From NCBI GenBank assembly GCA_013397115.1, contig VWZW01006868.1:472503-536502 (forward strand): a stretch of 64,000 bases of DNA, written 5' to 3'. The notes under the pieces are model-generated. The model saw only the letters and a program-made list of their open reading frames with translations. It did not search any database and was not told the origin of the DNA. A program made the position numbers and the translations under genes. The DNA is from Edolisoma coerulescens. Lineage: Eukaryota > Chordata > Aves > Passeriformes > Campephagidae. Below are positions 12,121-23,942 of the stretch, in pieces (the first letter of the stretch is position 1; each line of letters starts with the position of its first letter).

Positions 12121-14956
12121 GCCCCTCTCCTTTCCTATTGCCTTCTCAGTGTGTGCACAGAGCACTCCTTGCAGTTGGTAGCTTCAATAATCCCCATAAC
12201 ATTATGGTCCATCTGGCTTTGTGCTCTGGCTGGGCCAAAGCGCTTGTGAATCTTCTCCTTTATTATGGGTATGATTTGTTATCTCCTTAGCATGATGGAT
12301 GGAAGCTGATGCTTCCAACTGACAGACTTATATGTCCACAGGGAAACACAGTTACAAGGTCTACATAATGAGATGACATCTACATTTGCGTGATTTCCAT
12401 AAGAAATTAGAAGAGAGGACTATGAGATACAGAAAATACATAAATAAGGTATGTAATCTGGAAATCTGAGATAGCTTGGGGAGAGGAGGGAAAGGAATGA
12501 AGCTTTCTGTGGTTGAGCACCGCCAGTTCTGGGGGTTACAGGGCAGGTGCAGATGTGGACCCGATCAATGGTCACCTACACGTCACCCCATGTTGGCCAG
12601 AGTGGCCAGGTCACAGTGGTCCCCTCCCTAGGAATTCCACTGAAGATCACACAGGCTCCTAGATCAATGGAAAGTGACTTTTCTGTGATGCATTGATGCT
12701 AAAGATCCTAGTAGTAAATAAACCCTAAATGAAAATCCTTTTGAAAACTGTTTTGTTTTGATAGTTATGCATAAAGCCAGCAGCTCCCTGTACTGCATAC
12801 ACTTCTCCTATAATATTTGGCAAATTCCAGTAAGTGAAAGAAGACATGCAGCTGCCATCAGAGATACAAAAGGTGTGAAGGGCAACTTGTTAAATACAAT
12901 CACTATCTTCAGAGGGAATTTGTGGTATTTTTCTGTCAGGTTTTAAACCAATACAGGGTTTCTCCTCAAGCAGTGCAACTTGTTACAAGGGAATTTGATT
13001 TTTTTTCCAGGCAGTATTTTGTGACTGCTGTTTCCTGTAGTTCAGTGGAACACTAAATTTCATGGAAGTCTGCATTTCCTTTCCACTTGAAATATTAGGA
13101 AACAGGCTTTGTAGTCTTTCAGAAAAATATGCAAACCTAAGAGATATTCTTTTTTTAAAAAGCAGAATTAATTTAAAATATGGTAATTCTCAATTTAGAA
13201 ATAAAATTTTATGTTTAAATTGCAAAGAAATAGTGTCTGAATTTTCTGTTGTGAAAAAATAATCTTCTTGAAATATTCCTTTTTACTCCAATAATGTTAA
13301 TGCCAATGGTAAGCACAAAAGGCATGAAGGACATAGGAAATCAGACTGCATACCTGAATTAGGAATATTTTAGTTTTAATTCTGTATCCTCAAACTAAAA
13401 AACCTGACATGCAATAGTTCTGTCATGCCTACTTATAATAGATAAAAATACCTCAAATACAGTTCATCAAGTGAGTGCCCTATGGAGTATTGTTTCTTCA
13501 ATTATGTAGAAAACAAAGTTCTGAAATTTCAGTCATTTCAAGATGAGCATATATATATTTGTATACTTACATTTATTTTTTAAAAATACAAATATGTAAT
13601 GCATTTGTCTGAGTATAACTATATTGAATTTGTATAAGGTTATACTTTTGCATAGATTCACATTAATATGATGCTCTTGCAGTAAACTTTTATTCTGGAT
13701 TTAATTGGATGGTATTACATTTATATAAATATACATTTATGAAATATATAAATAGTAAGTGGCAGGAATAATGAAATAGCTGACCTTCTTGCTTTGGCCT
13801 TTGCAGCCCAGACCATGTGCTGCTGCAGTGTCATGAGGAGGTCTGGCCCCTCACAGGAGCAGAGTTGCAGGACATCCCCTGAGCCTCTTTTAATTGCTGA
13901 GGATATGCCAGGTCCTGTCCTCTCATACTCCTTAAGGTCTGAGAGCTCTGTTCTAGTGGCAAAGTTAATTCGGCTTTGTTTTCCTGTTGGAGCATCATAT
14001 ATATTCTACCTCTGTGTGACAGTGATGAAGGATGATGTCACTAAACCCTCTAAGCAAAACTAGGACAGAAATTACCTCCTGCTTTGGGAACCCAATGCCA
14101 TGCAATTTGTACACCTACATCTGAAGTTTTGATGCATGTCTTGCTCTGAATAAAGGAGCTTACACCGCCAGCTGGGTCCCTCAAAAATGTAGAAATAAGC
14201 TGACTGCACACACATGTTTGCTGTTTATCTGAAGGGTAGAATAACATGGTCTTATAACACAATTTTACCACTTCATTCTGGTAAGGATCTGTCAAATGGC
14301 ACCTGTCTGCAGACCAGCTGCTGAGGAACAGGATGCTTTAATTTGTGTTCAAGGGTTAGAGGCGGAGGTTGAGGGACGCCTTTGAAATCTCTGCCTGAAT
14401 TGTCTGAGGATGGTCTGAGGATTCTTGTTGGGCATCCATTTATTACCCATATCAAAGCCTCTCTGCTTATGAGATACTGTGGTCTCAGGTCCCAGATGTA
14501 AATTCCACTGTCATGCCCTCTTGCCAGTTTTCAGACGCTAAGATACCACCTTTAAAACACTAATTTTCTTGTAAGCCATCTGTAGCCTACTGAGAAAGTA
14601 CAACGATCTTTGTTGCACTAGTAATAAAGAAAATAAAAATACATTAAGGTGGCAGAGGAGAGAACGGATCACTGCTTTTGGGAAGCACAGTTAAACAGTC
14701 TTCTGTGCTTTGCTGTGGCAGATGTGAAATGTGAAACAGGTTTTGTACCTTAGGCAGTGCTTTGAAAACTGAGCAGGTGAAAGAGTCACTGGAACCCTGA
14801 GAAAATATTGGAACAGGGAGCAAGAAGCAGGAGGATTTGCAATATCAGCTTTTGTCTGTATTTGAAAGCACTGTAAGAACAATTTTGAGACAAGCAAACA
14901 AATAAACAAATATATCCTAAACCATGAAATTTACTGAAGACTGACAAGAAATGCTC

Positions 14957-14972
14957 ATTAGCATATGCTAAT
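14957..14972. promoter_or_regulatory. 16-bp perfect palindrome with POU-like half-sites
   Basis: ATTAGCATATGCTAAT equals its own reverse complement. Each half is an octamer-like ATGCTAAT, and the centre GCATATGC matches the core of the palindromic MORE element known to bind POU-factor dimers. Site identity is seen in the sequence; binding is inferred. Confidence 0.35.
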
Positions 14973-15995
14973 ACGAATTTCACAGATACATGCAGACAAA
15001 ACCAGAAGTAGTACATGGTATTATTACGTAAATTGTTTATCCATCATCTCATCTGATCTTCTGTTCATCTTCCTTGATGTTTTTAGATGGCTTACTACAG
15101 CAATAAATACAAATTCTGTGTGCTCAGAAGGGTAAAAGAAATCTCTTTGTCTTCCCAATCTTGAGAACGTTTTTCTTAATAGATATGTAGAATATACAAT
15201 AGTATTCAGGATCTACTCTTTGTCACTCATCATAAAAATATTTGACTCCTCATAGGCAACTGTCCAGATTTTATGCTCATTTCTGGCTTTGATCTATTTT
15301 GTAAGGAAGGCAGGACAATTTTTGCTTTGTATTAACTTCCTAAATAGTCAGGGTTTTTCTTGTTTTTCCATTTGATTAATTATTCTAATAATTTTTTACA
15401 GACTTTCTAAGGAAGAGTTATTGCAAATTATTACAAGTTATTTTATTGTCTTAGATTATTGTCTTCCTTATAAATTATTTAGGGTACTGCATAATTTTAT
15501 TACTTTACCTTAAAGCCGTCCTGCTCTTACTAGTAAACTACCCTTCCCCTGACATAGTGGTGTTCTATATCTACTTCCTAAGTCTAAAATTTTTATAAAA
15601 AAAAAGAAAAATCAGAATTTGCACATTTAGCTGGAAAATTTTCAGAACTCAGTAAACAAGCACTTCAGAACAGTGTGAAATGTCAAAAACTAACCTAAGA
15701 ACAGTTTACCATTTAGAAGGAAAGTGATCAACCCAACCTACAAGGCAATCACCTCGCTGGCTGCTTAATTTACCAGACACCAATGAGAAAAGCACTCTGG
15801 GAAAATCAGTGTCAGAATACAAAACCATACTGAAACATTGAGTGACGCCTGCAGGGAGCACTAATGAAAGAGATGCTACTGGGGCAGAGGAAATCTAAGT
15901 CTGAGAAACTGAAAAATTTGCCATGATTGTCACTTTTCAAAATAAGGAACTCCATTCTAATTAATTACTTTTTTTAAACTAAAACAACGTATGTT

Positions 15996-16036
15996 TATAT
16001 ATATATATATATGTATAATTAAAATATATATATATA
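15996..16036. repeat. TA microsatellite, interrupted
   Basis: Two TA runs are separated by a short GTATAATTAAA-type interruption. Simple-sequence tract. Confidence 0.85.
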
Positions 16037-17388
16037 ATTAAGTGACTTCAAAACCTAATTTCATCAATTTTAGTCATGATCCTGGAGATCAACACAAATA
16101 AGTCTAAGAATTTTGGAGGACATTTGCAGAAATATCATGGTAAACAAGGAAGGTAAATTAAACCAATCTTGTCAGAACAAGCTTAATTCCTTTTCAGTAA
16201 CAACAGAATTATAAAGGAAATTAACATTTCTTCTATCATCACACTGAGCTCTTTTTTCCTGCATATTTCATTATTGGTTAATTATGACTGTATTATTTTT
16301 ATAGACTGCAATGCATAAAAGCTTTTATTACCTATTATTACATAAATTTAATGAGTTCCCATTTTTAGTAGACCCTCTAAGTTTTTGGTTTTATGGGCCC
16401 ACTATACTTTGTCAAATTACTGCCAAATACCTAATCTTCCAGAGAAAAATGTAAACAGTCTAATAGTCTGCATGGTATATAGCATTATCACAACAAGACT
16501 TCTGTTTGCCAGTTGACCTGGTATGCAGGCTTCATTCAAATTCCTTGGTAAATCTTTTCACACAGTAAATTAAAAAAAAAAAAATACAACAGGAAAGATG
16601 TCAGCAATGTATGTTTATTGTAGATTGAAAAAGTTATAAATTATAGCCTACTAAGCTAAGTCCAGAAAGATTTCTGTGCGGGAATAGGTAAATTAACATA
16701 GATATTTAACAATAAGGATATGTGAAGTGCTGCCTTTCTGACCCTGTACCTTTTTAATGTCATGTTCAGTCATTTCCTTATGCACATCTCCTTAGGGCAT
16801 TTCAACCTCTTCGTGACTGACAAGGGCTCACACTTTCTGATTCAGAGTGGCCCAGCTTCCAGCCTGAGAGCCACAATGGCTTTATGAAACTCCATCCTTT
16901 AACCCCTACATATTTCAGCTTTCACGGGCTGCATAGGCATGTGCCAGGGAATAATTACCCATTGCTCAGGTGGCAAAACTACTAAAAACTACTTTTTGAA
17001 GAGCCTCCTTTCCTGAGTTCTGTTAGAACAGGGTCGTGTTACCTGAGGCACCTCTGCATCCGTGTGACAAGAAAGGATGTTAAGGATAATCACCATGTGT
17101 TTCTGAATGTTTTTAAAAATGTTTGTGCCAGTTGTAGTTCCTGGTAGTTTGTACTGGGTGTTGTTCCTAAAGATGGCCCCTAGTTCCTATCAGGTGTAGA
17201 TAATTACTGATGAGAAACACCGACTTGTGTAACCCAGAGTGCACAGCATGCCTTGTGAAATACAAAGAGTTTTTTGTTCAGTCCTTCATAACTTTTAAGT
17301 TTTCAGCATAAGGAGGGCAAAAATCCTGATGCTGTTGAAGCCAAATATCTGTTTTGCTTTTGCTCCAGCAGGGCCAGCTGTTAGGCTC

Positions 17389-17410
17389 CCTATTTCCCCT
17401 GGGAAATAGG
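17389..17410. other. Inverted repeat, 10-bp perfect arms, 2-bp spacer
   Basis: CCTATTTCCC, CT, GGGAAATAGG. The arms are exact reverse complements. The 2-base spacer is too short for a stable RNA loop without opening the inner pair, so a palindromic protein-binding site or chance is as likely as a hairpin. Confidence 0.45.
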
Positions 17411-20241
17411 CAGCTGCATTCCTGCCTGGAACCAAAGCACAGATTTTCAGCTTAACTTTGAGAGAAAATTTCAGAAAGAACATGCATTCACAGACACGCA
17501 CACACACATGCCCTGCGAACGCCCACACAAAGTGAGTGCATATTAAACATGATGGTGGGGTCAGTTATTTATGTTTAACAGAAAATATTTTAAAGAAGGA
17601 GATTTTCTTCTGTAAAAATGGAATTGTAATAATGACATGGGAATGGAAGTAAAAAATTGATGATTAGTCAGGAACACATTTGGGTGTGGTGGAAAGACAT
17701 CCCTCTACCATTTATTTCAAGGTTAAACTACCAAATGTTCAAATATGTCTGCAACTGACTCCACAGCATTATAGATGCATAGGCACTATGCAATCAGAAT
17801 ACATTATATCCCTACAGAGGCAGGCCAGGAGGAATGATGCTGATAAACAAGCCCATATTAAGACAAGTGACAGAAAGACTAAAAATAAAGGTTTGTGAGA
17901 ATGCAAAAATGCATTTTTCTGTATATTTTATTGGAAGAATGCAATATTGGATCTGCCAGCACAAAAGATTATACAAAATTTTTGGATTTCAGGTTTTGCT
18001 TCTTGTTCTGTCAAAGTATCTGGCTAAATTACAGCATGAAGCAAGTATTTCAGGATAGAAATCAGACCTCAAACCAGCTTAAATTGTCCTGGAACACTTG
18101 GTGTGATTCTTCTCACTCTTCCCCCACTTTTCCACTCCTTCCCAGAGAGGTTCAAGGGAAGGCTGTGCAGGGCTTTTTCAGCTGACTGTAGCTGCTTCCA
18201 TACGTTTAGGTTTTCTTTCAATCCAAGCTTCCCTGAATGGTACCTGGTACTGCAAAGGCTCAAAAGGGGCACAATCAACTTCTCAATGTTCATGTTTTCT
18301 GAGTCAGATTCCATAATGTTATCTCTAGTCTGATAGAAAGTATAAAATAAAATCTTTATGGGTAGGGTAGTTTTGGCTAGTACTAGCTACTCTGGAAAGT
18401 GCAGCAGGAGGAAAATATCATCTGAAAATTTTCTATTATTTTTATATATTTATTATACAGTTCACATGTGAAAATTTTGAATAACAAAAAGGATGTTACA
18501 CTAAATTGATAGAAAAATGGGCCAAAGGAAAAGTATTAGACAGATGAGAATGCCCAGAGCAAAATCGCCAGAACACGATTATGAAACTCATCTAGGGACC
18601 ACATTCTTGTTCTTCTGCACCTGAGCCTTGGGTCCCATATAACAAGCACATTTGCCCTAGGCAAATTTGGGTTCAGTTGTGACTGCAGCTGGTTTAGTTT
18701 CAGTTCCAGTACAAACCTCTCAGAACTGTGAAAAAGGATGTGCTTTTTGTTCTGGTTTAAGCCAGAAATAAGAAGGAAATAAAGACTACTATTTGTTCAA
18801 CTCCATTGCTCCACTGTTCACTCATCCATTGTTCTGAAATCAGACTTTTCAATATGGCATATTTTAAAGCGGACTCAGTGGTAGGGCACTTCATTTCTAA
18901 TAACCTTACTTTAATACTTGAGTCTGTGGATTGTGTATATCCAAAGAACACTGGGTAAGAGTCGGTGTGTCCCAGTATGGATGAGATGACTAGATAAGTA
19001 AAAACCTCTTCCACAGAGCAGGTTTCATCATATCTGAAACTGACTGCATATTTGTCAACTTGAAGATAATGGAAGAGCCATTAAGAGCTCCTGCTTGTGT
19101 CTCAGATTTTTATTCCTGCACCACATTGAAACACATCTATGATTCATCAATAAAAAGTCGAGCTTACACAAGTTATTTACTGTCAGTTGTAGCGTTAGAG
19201 ATTTACCTTTGCATAATACTGAATACTTATAGTGGTACAAATGGTACTATGAACTTGAAAGGGCCAAAGTAAAGCACTGAGCTTCATTTAAGTCAAATAC
19301 AGTAGGACTACTATTCATTTACTTCTGCCTGCAGTCTGATTTCTGAATAGTTAATTCTCTTGCATATCTCCATGTTTTAGCTGTTTTCACTTGGCATTCC
19401 CATCCAGAATGGTTGCTATGATCCCATTCATAGCATCCAGGGAATATGTGAACAGTAGTGAAAACAGCAGCAGGAAATTCAGAAATGATCCTAAGCAGCA
19501 TATAGGCAGAAAAAGCAGAATTACTTTTTAAGCAACCAGAAACGTGCATCAAAATTTAACGAGTTTGTATGCAGCAAGAAAGCACATCATCTTTATTGAT
19601 TATCACTTCCAGTGCAGATATATGTAGTTCACAATAGAAAACATACCCTGCATTAAATTTCAATTTGTCCTAAATCCCTAGCAGGGATAAAACAGTTAGG
19701 GAAAAGGGCATATACAGTCTTTGCAATAAAAATGGTCATTCTCTACCCCTACTGTGTGATCTAATTATAATGTTGAGTCAAACATGAACAGAGGAAGAAA
19801 ATTGGCCTGGCTAAACAGAGATATTTGGCTGGAACTCAGAACTAAAAGGAGAGTTTATGACTTTTTGAAGAAGGGGCAGGCTACACAAAGGGACTACAAG
19901 GATCTTTTGAGGTTATGCAGGGAGAAAATGAGAAGACCCAAGCCTTGACTGGATATTGTCTGGCTACTGCTGTAAAAAACAATAAAACTTGTTCTATTAA
20001 TATATTAGAAACCAAAGGAGGGCTAAGGAGAGTCTCCATCTTTTATTGGATATGTGGCTGGAAGGACCATAGTAACAAAGGCTGAGGAAAAGACTGAGGT
20101 ACTTCATGCTTTGTTTGCCTCAGTGTGTAGGAGTGCTGAGCTCCCTGAACTGGAAGACAGGGAAGGGGAGCAGAATGAAGCCCCCATAATCCAAGGGGAA
20201 ATGATCAGGGCCTGCTACACCCCTTAGACACACACAAGTCT

Positions 20242-20793
20242 ATGAGGCCAGATGGGATCCACGCAAGGGTGCTGAGGGAGCTGGTGGAAGTGCTCACCAA
20301 ACCACTTTCCATGATTTACCAGCAATCCTGGCTAACCAGGGAGATCCCAGTTGACTGGAAGGGACCTAAAGCGATGTCCATCTACAGGAAGGTCTGTAAG
20401 GAGGATCCAGGGAGCTACAGGCCTGTTAGCCTGACCTCAGTGCTGCAGAAGGATATGGAACAGATCATCCTGAGTGCCTCATTTGGCATACGCAGGACAA
20501 CCAGGGGATCAGGCCCAGCCAGCATAGGTTTAGGAATGGCAGGTTCTACTTGACAAACCTGATCTGCTTCTATGACAAGGTGACACACTTAGTGGATGAG
20601 AAAGAGGCTGTGACTGTTGTCTACCTGGACTTCAGTAAAGCCTTTAATACCATTTCCCACTGAATTGTCCTGGAGAAACTGGCTGCACATGGCTTGGACA
20701 GCTGCACTGTTTGCAGAAGATGACATTTTCGGGAGTGTTGATCTGCTGAAGGGCAGGAAGGCTCTAAAGAGGGATCTGGACAGACTGGATTGA
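20242..20793 (+). pseudogene. CR1 ORF2 reverse-transcriptase fragment (broken)
   Basis: The + frame from 20242 gives MRPDGIHARVLRELVEVL, then DPGSYRPVSLTSV, hallmark text of the CR1 RT domain. A frameshift near 20480-20490 moves the match to the frame containing QDNQGIRPSQHRF (from 20493). That frame continues to motif A (YLDFSKAFNTISH, 20622-20660). The first catalytic Asp (20628-20630) is kept, and a TGA follows at 20661-20663. Just downstream the text jumps directly to a motif-C-like FAEDD (20710-20724), so the stretch between motifs A and C, roughly 60-90 codons by family comparison, is deleted. Another TGA lies at 20791-20793. The product could not be active. Confidence 0.9.
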
Positions 20794-21002
20794 TGGTCCA
20801 AAGCCAATTGCATGAGGCTCAACAAGGCCAAGTGCTACATTCTGCACTTGGGTCACAACAACCCCAGGCAGCGCTGCAGGCTGGGGAAGAGTGGCTGGAA
20901 AAGTGCCTGGAGGAAAAGGACCTGGGGGTACTGTTTGACAGCAGCTGAACATGAGCCAGGTGTGCCCAGGGGGCCAGGAAGGCTGATGGCAGCTGGCCTG
21001 GN

Positions 21003-21115
21003 TAAAACTACCTGACAGGAAGTTATGATGTGGGGTTGATCTCTTCTCCCAAGGGAAAAACAGCAGGAACAGAGGAAATGGCCTCAAGTTGTACCAAAGG
21101 AGATTTATTTTAGAC
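21003..21115 (+). repeat. 113-bp exact duplicate of 21276-21388, bounded by N bases
   Basis: Positions 21003-21115 are identical by eye to 21276-21388. Single N bases sit exactly at both edges (21002 and 21116). In the canonical CR1 order this text belongs only at the second position, after CTTATCACTCTC. The first copy replaces the part that should lie between GGCTGATGGCAGCTGGCCTG and the GAGAGGCACTGAGGGGCTGG segment. Zero divergence between copies inside an otherwise old, mutated element, together with the N boundaries, points to a gap-filling or scaffolding error rather than a biological duplication. Confidence 0.9.
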
Positions 21116-21275
21116 NTCTCACAACAAGAGAGGCACTGAGGGGCTGGAGTGAGTCCAGAGAAGGGTAACAGAGCTTGGGGAAGGGTCTGGAGCACAAGTG
21201 TGATGAGGAGCTGCTGAGGGAGCTGAGGTGTTCAGCCTGGAGAAAAGGAGGCGTGAGGGAGACCTTATCACTCTC

Positions 21276-21388
21276 TAAAACTACCTGACAGGAAGTTATG
21301 ATGTGGGGTTGATCTCTTCTCCCAAGGGAAAAACAGCAGGAACAGAGGAAATGGCCTCAAGTTGTACCAAAGGAGATTTATTTTAGAC
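21276..21388 (+). repeat. 113-bp segment in its expected CR1 position
   Basis: This is the second copy of the duplicated text. Its flanks on both sides follow the usual CR1 3' region order, so it is the authentic copy. Confidence 0.85.
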
Positions 21389-21605
21389 ATTAGGAAAATT
21401 TTCTTCAGGGAAAGGGTTGTCAAATGCTGGAACAGGCTGCCCAGGGAAGTGGTTGAGTCACCATCGCAGGAGGTATTGAAGAGATCTGTAGATGTGACAC
21501 CTGGGGACCTGTTTTACTGATGGACTTGGAAGTGCTGGGATAATGGTTAGACTCAATGCACTTAAATGCCTTTTCCAATCAAAATGATTCTATAATTCTG
21601 TTCTA

Positions 21606-23897
21606 GGCTTACCAGTGATGACGATGATGAGGAAGGGAAATAGGGTGGCATCTTACAAACAGCATAAAGCCATGAAATATTTCTACCCTGGAAGAGCAAG
21701 CTTAGCATAACCCTTGTCCCTTAGTGGTAATCAGCAGTCCTACTGATGTCAAACTGAGATAAGACAGTAAAATTTGCATTCTTTTGATTAGAGAACTGAG
21801 ATTAACATTGCAAGTCTCCTCTGATTATATCTGAGAAGATGGGAAGTTGTATGAGAACTCCAGGGGGAATGCGGTAGCCTTTAAATGAACACAATTTAAA
21901 TGGAGGGTATCAGGTCTCATTCCTTTGAAGCCAGAAAAAAGAATAGCTTCAAACTGGTACCATGTGAATATCATGCAGCTTATCTGATGTTCACTAACCA
22001 CTTCAGGACTGCTGCCATTCCAAAGGGCAAAGGAAAATGTGATAGTAAGAAACAAAAGAAAGTGCAAAACACTGTGATGGGCAGCACACCTGCGTCTGCT
22101 CATAATAGGGAAAAATCCTGAACTGAATGAGAGAAAAATAGAAAGTCACTTTTAAGATTACTTGTGCTGATCCATTTCATGAGTAACAATGAGAATTTGC
22201 TTTTAGGCATAAAATGAAATGAAAGAAAATACATATTTCTTAGCCAACAACTTTTGACGAGATCTACATTTCTGCCAATTACAGACTCCTCGTGATTTTA
22301 ACAAGCTGGAGCAAATGTAGGGAAATGCTTATTTGGGTTCCCCCCAAAAAGGAGTAATAGGCCTATTTATGTAATCACTTTTATCCATTCCTTTTATCAT
22401 TACGTAATATAAGTGCAGGGTGACAAGGTTCATTAACTCATTCTCTCATATCTTCTGTTGCAGCAGGCTTCTCTCCCAGCCTGCATGCCTAAATTTTGGG
22501 TTGTTTGTTTTTGGAAACAATCTAGGAAGATAACATTATTTTTTCTGCTGTGTTACAGTGAAGAAGGTTCCATGCAGAGCCCATTATTTTGCCTAAAATA
22601 ATTATGATTTAGACCTTTATTAGCCTTTTTTTTTTTCATTCCTTTCTATTGGAGATTTTAGTATTGTATTAGGATTAGTTCCTGCAAGCACGCTCAGGTA
22701 TTTCTATAAATAGAACTGTAGTGGATGCACTGAGTGAGGTGAAAGCCCACTGTACTTGGTTATCTTCTCCCTATTGGTAGCAAATACAGATGTACAGAGA
22801 ACAAACACAAGAAACAGTGCACAAGAACTCACTCAAAGGAGCTCAGAAATTTAGAGAATTCCTTGCAAAAATGGCCCCCAGACTGCTCCTTTTCCCAGCA
22901 TATAAGGACCAGTTGCTCCCATCTGTGCAGGGGTCAGCCTCCTTTCTGAACACATATAAATCCTGGCTCCATGGTAACATCTGGCAGTAAATTCAACAAA
23001 TCAGTATGCTTTTTGTTTATTAATATTCTTCATAGTCGTTGCTTTGGTACCTACCAGGGACATTTAATCTTCTGGTAGGACGTCATGGATACATATTGCT
23101 CACCTGAAATCTCAACCCTGAAGACTTTTCAAAATAGATTTTTATTATGGAAAGAAGTATTTTCCTTCCAACATTGAAACCTCTTGCTCTCAGAGCACAT
23201 TGCAGCCCTGCAGATTTCAATTCCAAAATAAAGCACTCTCCCTTCTTCAGAAAAGCAGTCAGATTGCTGGGCATGATAGAAAGAGCCCATAACCAGAGGA
23301 AATAATGGAGAAAAAAATTTGTTCTGTGTATCCCCAACAGGTAGTCAAATACATACGGCAGATTGTTGAGAGACTCTGCTGTATTTATTCATGTCTGCGC
23401 CTGAAGGAGAGGACCGTGATAACCATCCCTGTTGAGGGGTACAGGGATATAGCCCGTAGATGGCACTGCTCCCTCACTAGTTCTCTTCTCAAGCGAGCCG
23501 TGACTCACAGTTTGTACTGAAGACATTGTTTTTTCTCCTAGGGACATGTTTACTTTGTGCATCCTGAGCCACAAACAGAAAAATGAGCTCTTCTTCAATG
23601 CAATATTAGCAATGAAAATCCTGTTAAACCTTTAAAGATCGGGAAGGGCCATGTTTCACTTACCTTTTGCACCAGACTGCTCATACAGTTTAATAAAATT
23701 GCTCTTCCTGGTTCAGTGGGCTAAAGCCCTTGCTTTCTGTCCAATTTAGTGAGGAATTCCTTTGTTTCTAGAAAAAAAAGCCACTTAAAAAACTTAGAGA
23801 CTTTGCAGCAGCATGAAAACCTGGATGTTTCTCTAAGAAAAACAAAAATATCTTTCAATTGATAAGCAAACAGGTGAATTGATTAAGGAATACATTT

Positions 23898-23899
<2 letters not shown>
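21606..23899. other. Unique noncoding stretch
   Basis: No gene, RNA or transposon is recognised. Frames of 60-92 codons overlap on both strands without domains. Confidence 0.45.

Positions 23900-23900
<1 letters not shown>

Positions 23901-23940
<40 letters not shown>
23901..23940. repeat. (CA)20 microsatellite
   Basis: Twenty uninterrupted CA units. A perfect tract of this length is likely polymorphic between individuals. Confidence 0.97.

Positions 23941-23942
<2 letters not shown>

Larger units (their letters stand above)
12121..19784. other. Unique noncoding stretch
   Basis: These 7.7 kb are A/T-rich with no recognised gene. They include TA-rich simple sequence at 13720-13755 and 15996-16036, a 16-bp perfect palindrome at 14957-14972 and a tight inverted repeat at 17389-17410. 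The longest frames (96 codons at 17895-18185 +, 89 codons at 13794-14063 +) show no domain. Confidence 0.45.
19785..21605 (+). mobile_element. CR1 LINE, 5'-truncated and internally rearranged
   Basis: A CR1 (chicken repeat 1) retrotransposon in sense orientation. It starts inside ORF2 near 19785 with text matching the region upstream of the reverse transcriptase. It runs through RT fragments (20242-20663), a motif-C region (20707-20727) and the downstream part (20791-21000). It ends with the standard CR1 3' region (GGCTGCCCAGGGAAGTGG at about 21438) and a decayed ATTCTATR-type tail at about 21585-21604. The 5' truncation is typical of target-primed reverse transcription. The copy is dead: frameshift, in-frame stops and an RT deletion. 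A 113-bp segment is present twice, the first copy being bounded by N bases (see separate entry). Divergence suggests a moderately old insertion. Confidence 0.93.

Noticed and set aside
20764..21195. 143-codon minus-strand frame crossing N bases
   Set aside because: It is antisense to CR1, includes the two N positions and runs through the duplicated segment.
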